Below, piece after piece: positions 63,601-64,000 of a stretch of DNA of 64,000 nucleotides. The position numbers and the translations under genes were made by a program. Under the pieces are notes generated by a model. It ran no database searches, was not told where the DNA came from, and was given only the letters and a program-made list of their open reading frames with translations. Each line of letters begins with the position of its first letter. Position 1 is the first letter of the stretch. Source of the DNA: Mytilus galloprovincialis (taxonomy: Eukaryota > Mollusca > Bivalvia > Mytilida > Mytilidae); NCBI RefSeq assembly GCF_965363235.1, contig NC_134845.1:68849261-68913260 (forward strand), given 5' to 3'.

Positions 63601-64000
63601 TGATATTTTTTAAATTACACAACAAACAGTAACTTCTTTTAAATAGTACGTTATATGTTATAATTAAGACCATATATTTGATGTTTCAATGCTAAATAAA
63701 TTTTGTAATTATTTAGATCAATTACAACAATCGAATGACAAAAAGGAATAGCACATTCTACGTTTACGATTTTTCTAATTTTTGAAGAGTTGTATGTTCG
63801 ATTACATCAGTCAAATCAGTAAAATAATTATGATTAATTTATTATGAAAAAATAGAACTAATTTATTGATGTATATTTTACCTGATACTATCGAAGGCAG
63901 CACAACAGACTGTATGATTGCCAAGATCCATCTCTGTAGGCGTCCATGAAACATTGACATACCAACGATCGTTTGATACCGAATGTTTTAGCATCTCCGA
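36452..64000 (-). CDS. Adhesion GPCR gene, 3' part, 20 exons seen
   Basis: Twenty minus-strand exons join in one frame to 711 residues plus stop; the N-terminus lies beyond 64000. Domain order: a partial extracellular module (WTPT...CCAAFDS), a four-cysteine HormR domain, a GAIN domain with a degenerate GPS motif, seven transmembrane helices with class B2 signatures (LHYMFL in TM3, CWL in ECL2, FGVTWVLG in TM6, FNSLQGLFI in TM7) and an ~83-residue cytoplasmic tail. The family self-cleaves at the GPS and is activated by the exposed tethered agonist at the plasma membrane; here that agonist would start TNFAMLM. Ligand and G protein are unknown. One exon of the GAIN domain may be missing between 54672 and 56240. 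Confidence 0.9.
36905..37927 (+). repeat. ~1-kb dispersed molluscan repeat with internal duplication
   Basis: Begins AGCTCACCTGGCTCAAAGGG and a (GTC)n run near 36954-36976, and ends near GAGCCCCTAG. Two internal blocks match each other: about 36985-37200 and 37230-37690 share CTCTGAAACTACT, GATAAACTGTAAA and GAGTTATTGCCCTT. It lies in the last adhesion GPCR intron. Class unknown; no coding frame. Confidence 0.65.
38828..38905 (-). CDS. Adhesion GPCR exon, proximal cytoplasmic tail
   Basis: 78 bp, phase 0/0: IRNSYKKYQKHQQNSRMVPN, then QSSTNW. The basic post-TM7 'RN.YKKY' helix is typical. Acceptor ACTTTATATAG, donor GTGAGT. Confidence 0.82.
39175..39310 (+). repeat. GGTACC-family fragment
   Basis: 'GTGCGTTTCGTCTAC', 'GAAGTTGAAGAGCATTGAGA' and 'CCAAATACAGCTTA' match the 41783-42515 unit. 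Confidence 0.5.
39511..39552 (-). CDS. Adhesion GPCR exon, TM7 end (42 nt)
   Basis: Fourteen codons, phase 0/0: GLFICVSDFLFNPL. It completes TM7 (NSLQ|GLFI) between acceptor CCTTAAACAG and donor GTGAGT. Confidence 0.86.
39662..39860 (+). repeat. Dispersed repeat, family K
   Basis: Starts AAGTAAAATCACAAAAATAC and includes TTCCTGACTTGGTACAGGCA. Directly upstream of the TM7-end exon in the intron. Confidence 0.6.
40681..40807 (-). CDS. Adhesion GPCR exon, TM6 and TM7 start
   Basis: 127 bp, phase 2 in and 0 out: VGFKSVCILLPLFGVTWVLG, then VFSMMEKLVIFQYLFAIFNS and LQ. LPLFGVTW is the TM6 signature; FQYLFAIFNSLQ begins TM7. Acceptor TATTCTAG, donor GTAGGT. Confidence 0.93.
41082..41236. repeat. 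Eight copies of a 20-bp repeat with palindromic core
   Basis: Consensus GCGATATAACGCAAACCTTT; the first copy contains a near-complete form of the palindrome TTTGCGTTATAACGCAAA. One or two further copies stand at the right end of the element (about 42990-43030). Confidence 0.85.
41783..42515 (+). repeat. GGTACC-family tandem repeat, about 2.3 units
   Basis: Units start TATCAAAGGTACCAGGATTA-like at about 41783, 42131 and 42379. The first is ~349 bp; the second lacks ~105 bp internally. Landmarks: CGCGTTTCGTCTA, AAATATTTATAAAGCCAAAC, TGCCTGGGATAAGAAAATCC, GGGCTGGTGATACCCT. Confidence 0.75.
42690..42837 (-). repeat. Dispersed repeat copy, minus orientation
   Basis: 'TTGCTGTTCGGTGTTAGC', 'GTGTTGAAGACCATACTTTG' and 'TGTCTCATTGCCATTAATAC' match 22688-22990. 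Confidence 0.55.
43320..43405 (-). CDS. Adhesion GPCR exon, TM5 end and ICL3
   Basis: 86 bp, phase 0 in and 2 out: INFVIFAIMVYRIMTARGFE, then KKSLKMKS. The basic ICL3 follows TM5. Acceptor GTTTTTCAG, donor GTAAGT. Confidence 0.9.
43670..44410. repeat. Tandem repeat, about four ~170-bp units
   Basis: 'AAGGGGCGTAACTCCTA' recurs near 43888, 44054 and 44227, each with 'GTCGATATGCACATCTACAT' and 'AAATTCTGTTGTGTTGTTTC'. It ends in a GACGGACAGACTGACTGACA tract. It lies in the intron upstream of the TM5/ICL3 exon. Class unknown. Confidence 0.7.
44467..44533 (-). CDS. Adhesion GPCR exon, ECL2 and TM5 start
   Basis: 67 bp, phase 2 in and 0 out: CWLTLESNLIWAFIGPALLV, then IL. CWL is the conserved ECL2 motif; the Cys pairs with the TM3 Cys in this family. 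Acceptor TTGTTCTAG, donor GTAAGT. Confidence 0.92.
44534..46364. other. Adhesion GPCR intron between TM4 and ECL2 exons
   Basis: 1.8 kb. Apart from the palindrome at 46212-46331, nothing recognisable; short ORFs are at chance level. Confidence 0.5.
46212..46331. repeat. 120-bp fold-back palindrome next to a 5' splice site
   Basis: Arms of ~39 bp (46212-46250 and 46294-46331) share AAAGACAATAATAGTGCATT inverted around a ~43-nt loop. On the minus strand it starts ~33 bases into the intron after the TM4 exon. Confidence 0.72.
46365..46434 (-). CDS. Adhesion GPCR exon, TM4
   Basis: 70 bp, phase 1 in and 2 out: (V)VPAGIVGISAIVTKLEGYG, then NHQ(F). Acceptor TTTTTTTCAG, donor GTACGT. A 120-bp fold-back palindrome begins ~33 bases into the downstream intron. 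Confidence 0.88.
46806..47525 (+). mobile_element. Fossil retroelement 3' end, second copy
   Basis: Same family as 29992-30850: shared ATAAAGGATACAACAGGTAC, 'GAAATTGACAATAAGG' and the following 3' tract 'CATTTTCGATTTATGA'. It is decayed, more than the first copy. It lies in the intron upstream of the TM4 exon, antisense to the gene. Confidence 0.55.
47523..48030 (-). repeat. GGTACC-family tandem repeat, minus orientation
   Basis: CTGGCGTACTAAATTATAAT recurs at about 47523, 47872 and 47986; the first spacing (349 bp) equals the unit length of the plus-oriented array at 41783-42515. Its end lies about ten bases from the donor of the TM3 exon. Confidence 0.72.
48041..48191 (-). CDS. Adhesion GPCR exon, TM3
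   Basis: 151 bp, phase 0 in and 1 out. DVCTAIAVALHYMFLTDFAL, then MLAEGILILKMFVFVFHKES. The TM3 cysteine and LHYMFL are present; the usual FxWMxxEG reads FALMLAEG (Trp to Leu). The donor GTATGT was chosen because the alternative GTATAT six bases on breaks the next exon's frame. A dispersed repeat begins ten bases into the intron. Confidence 0.9.
48597..48790 (+). repeat. Dispersed repeat copy
   Basis: 'ACCATTATAGGTCAATGTA', 'CAACACGGAGCC' and 'GGGAAAACCAACGGTCTAAT' match 57560-57835. Confidence 0.6.
49112..49223 (-). CDS. Adhesion GPCR exon, TM2
   Basis: 112 bp, phase 2 in and 0 out: (W)HDTKLRIDRTKILLNLCVA, then LILSYSIFLAGITRTDNK. 'LNLCVAL' is the TM2 signature. Acceptor TGTTATTGTAG, donor GTAAGA. 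Confidence 0.92.
49620..49700 (+). repeat. GGTACC-family fragment
   Basis: 'GACTACTGAGCTGAACATAC' and 'CTCGGGGACTGAAAGTCCAC' resemble the GGGCTGGTGATACCC...CCACCAGCAG part of the unit. Confidence 0.4.
50577..50680 (-). CDS. Adhesion GPCR exon, TM1
   Basis: 104 bp, phase 0 in and 2 out. PLLHQFPLSLISAIGCGVSI, then LCLLITILMYSVLL. The 'IGCGVSILCLL' run is the class B2 TM1 signature. Acceptor TATTTTTAG, donor GTAAGT. Confidence 0.92.
50681..52012. other. Adhesion GPCR intron between GPS and TM1 exons
   Basis: 1.3 kb, AT-rich. I see no repeat family or coding exon in it. Confidence 0.45.
52013..52136 (-). CDS. Adhesion GPCR exon, GPS cleavage site and tethered agonist
   Basis: 124 bp, phase 2 in and 0 out: (H)HTTNGAWSSFGSRVVESTD, then SYTVCEYNHTTNFAMLMSPG. 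The usual C-x-C-x-H-L-T-x-FA is here C-E-Y-N-H-T-T-N-FA. Predicted cleavage is between the two threonines, leaving TNFAMLM as the agonist. Two of the four usual GPS cysteines are absent. Acceptor TTCTATAG, donor GTACGT. Confidence 0.9.
52390..52660 (-). repeat. Dispersed repeat tail with a 26-bp tandem triplication
   Basis: ATGTGTTACATGTTTGTTTT-type units of ~26 bp are repeated about three times (about 52398-52470). 'CTCGTTTGAATTGTTTTACC' and 'GTTGTCTCATTGGCAATCAT' follow, the reverse complement of the 3671-4120 family start. Confidence 0.6.
52843..52889 (-). CDS. Adhesion GPCR exon, first half of GPS motif
   Basis: 47 bp, phase 0 in and 2 out: GDYSTPFCGFWDFGA plus two bases. C-x-FW matches the start of the GPS motif. 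Acceptor CTTTTAAG, donor GTAAGT. Confidence 0.88.
52890..54562. other. Adhesion GPCR intron within the GAIN/GPS region
   Basis: About 53390-53770 has the look of a diverged tandem repeat of the 'ATGAAACTTTGGAAGA' kind found in mollusc DNA. The rest is unremarkable. Confidence 0.35.
54563..54672 (-). CDS. Adhesion GPCR exon, GAIN subdomain B, acceptor uncertain
   Basis: QSFNGSYDINSIIADFTIHG, then SDYSLIIKFEHLL, ending in phase 0 at GTAAGT. Two acceptors compete. TTTACAG would start the exon at 54677 and need a phase-2 upstream exon. GTGAAG would start it at 54672 and fits the phase-1 exon at 56240-56359. The better-looking acceptor is TTTACAG, so a small unseen exon may lie between. Confidence 0.72.
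54780..55130. repeat. Probable dispersed repeat
   Basis: A block with 'CTCACTTTCG'-like words (GTCTTTCTCGCTTTCGCCGT) and several ATCGCTA/TAGCGAT inverted pairs, higher in CG than its flanks. Family not known; one copy here. Confidence 0.35.
55525..55712 (-). repeat. Dispersed repeat, family K
   Basis: 'TATAAAACCAGGTTCAATCA', 'CCTGTACAAAGTCAGGAATA' and 'TTCGTTTGATGGGTTTGAG' match 23215-23480. The 80-residue minus ORF at 55548-55790 is repeat sequence. Confidence 0.6.
56240..56359 (-). CDS. Adhesion GPCR exon, GAIN subdomain B start
   Basis: 120 bp, phase 1/1: (V)MQVGKTGLDEISVPDRSK, then SWIADSATEIKLKKNICS. Acceptor TTATTTCAG, donor GTAAAT. Confidence 0.84.
56926..57138. mobile_element. Fold-back (MITE-like) element
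   Basis: Inverted arms of ~60 bp: left GCGTCTATCTGTTTACCATG with 'CCTCTTCATTTTTGAAGTG', right their near reverse complement, around an ~80-bp loop. No target duplication is clear. It lies in an adhesion GPCR intron. Confidence 0.65.
57560..57835 (+). repeat. Dispersed repeat copy
   Basis: 'TTTCAATGAGACAACTCTCC', 'CAATGTACGGCCTCCAACAC' and 'GGGAAAACCAACGGTCTAAT' are landmarks shared with 48597-48790 and, inverted, 22688-22990. Confidence 0.6.
57958..58066 (-). CDS. Adhesion GPCR exon, GAIN domain
   Basis: 109 bp, phase 0 in and 1 out: GLNGVTSLVNAITDYSNELS, then QVINTEATVIVAKDNV. Acceptor TTTTCACTAG, donor GTACGT. Confidence 0.85.
58782..58853 (-). CDS. Adhesion GPCR exon, GAIN subdomain A
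   Basis: 72 bp, phase 0/0: ILGSLCNNLLDERNHESWTE, then LNDK. The 'nLLd..n..sW.el' helix is typical. Acceptor TGTATTTCAG, donor GTAACC. Confidence 0.85.
59793..59981 (-). CDS. Adhesion GPCR exon, GAIN subdomain A
   Basis: 189 bp, phase 0/0. LEDLENITRNNYELRSGDLL, then TASAILHDIATYVIG. The 'LRSGDLLTA..IL.DIA' helix is characteristic of GAIN subdomain A. Acceptor CGTTTTTCAG, donor GTAAGT. An ORF covering 59781-60008 overlaps it but uses intron sequence at both ends. Confidence 0.9.
60649..60845 (-). CDS. Adhesion GPCR exon, HormR domain
   Basis: 197 bp, phase 1 in and 0 out. ANLCEEDIDRFHTKWSITQE, then LSCTDEYSGNVSRNCSSGG and IWDEPDYSRC. Four cysteines, two tryptophans and the C-x-G-x-W-pattern match the hormone-receptor domain found before GAIN in adhesion GPCRs. 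Confidence 0.87.
62120..62275 (+). repeat. Dispersed repeat, family C end
   Basis: 'GGGAATGTGTCGAAGAGACA' and 'GGAGGAGTCTCTCAGCTGGC' match, inverted, 23640-23772 and 35240-35375. The rest of the 60846-62946 intron shows nothing recognisable. Confidence 0.55.
62947..62987 (-). CDS. Adhesion GPCR exon, end of extracellular module
   Basis: 41 bp, phase 2 in and 1 out: (S)QASNQICITLQVI(N). Acceptor TTCATTTCAG, donor GTAAGT. It completes the beta-strand module begun in the edge exon. Confidence 0.75.
63882..64000 (-). CDS. Adhesion GPCR exon (partial at window edge), extracellular module
   Basis: Reads RWYVNVSWTPTEMDLGNH, then TVCCAAFDSI, with donor GTAAAA and exit in phase 2. Paired cysteines and a WTPT strand suggest a beta-sandwich extracellular domain, but the family is not recognised. 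The exon continues past 64000. Confidence 0.75.

Overview
The window is AT-rich, intron-rich metazoan nuclear DNA. Gene structure, protein families and dispersed repeats point to a bivalve mollusc, most likely a mussel of the Mytilus group. That assignment rests on recognising repeat and protein families from memory, not on a search. Nothing bacterial, organellar, CRISPR-like or rRNA/tRNA-like was seen.

Two large spliced host genes lie tail to tail. On the + strand, 3032-29321 holds an apparently complete 18-exon gene. It encodes ten ankyrin-type repeats (mostly one 33-residue repeat per exon), a Roc GTPase domain with a very long insertion, a COR domain and a C-terminal Death domain. This is the ROCO/DAPK-like (ANK-ROC-COR-Death) class of cytoplasmic signalling protein. 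All 18 exons join in one frame. The exception is a single in-frame TAA inside the Death domain exon, after which the Death domain continues in the same frame to a second stop. On the - strand, 36452 to beyond 64000 holds the 3' part of an adhesion GPCR gene (20 exons seen, 711 residues): an extracellular module, a HormR domain, a GAIN domain with a GPS cleavage motif, seven transmembrane helices and a short tyrosine-rich tail. Its N-terminus runs off the right edge.

The rest is introns and intergenic DNA full of mobile-element debris. The most striking item is a 4.8-kb element in the 5.4-kb intron that splits the Roc domain (16852-21646). It has perfect 27-bp terminal inverted repeats flanked by TA, arrays of a 16-bp near-palindrome at both ends, and a central satellite of about 11 units of ~257 bp. 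The satellite alternates between two unit types, so it is a ~514-bp dimeric higher-order repeat. A second inverted-repeat element in an adhesion GPCR intron (41022-43085) has a similar plan, with a 20-bp palindromic repeat array. Other pieces are fold-back hairpins, a GGTACC-family tandem repeat present in opposite orientations around TM4-TM6 exons, and two degraded 3' ends of one retroelement family.

The two genes are unrelated in sequence. One is probably a cytoplasmic GTPase/Death-domain adaptor and the other a surface receptor; nothing here shows that they work together beyond being neighbours.
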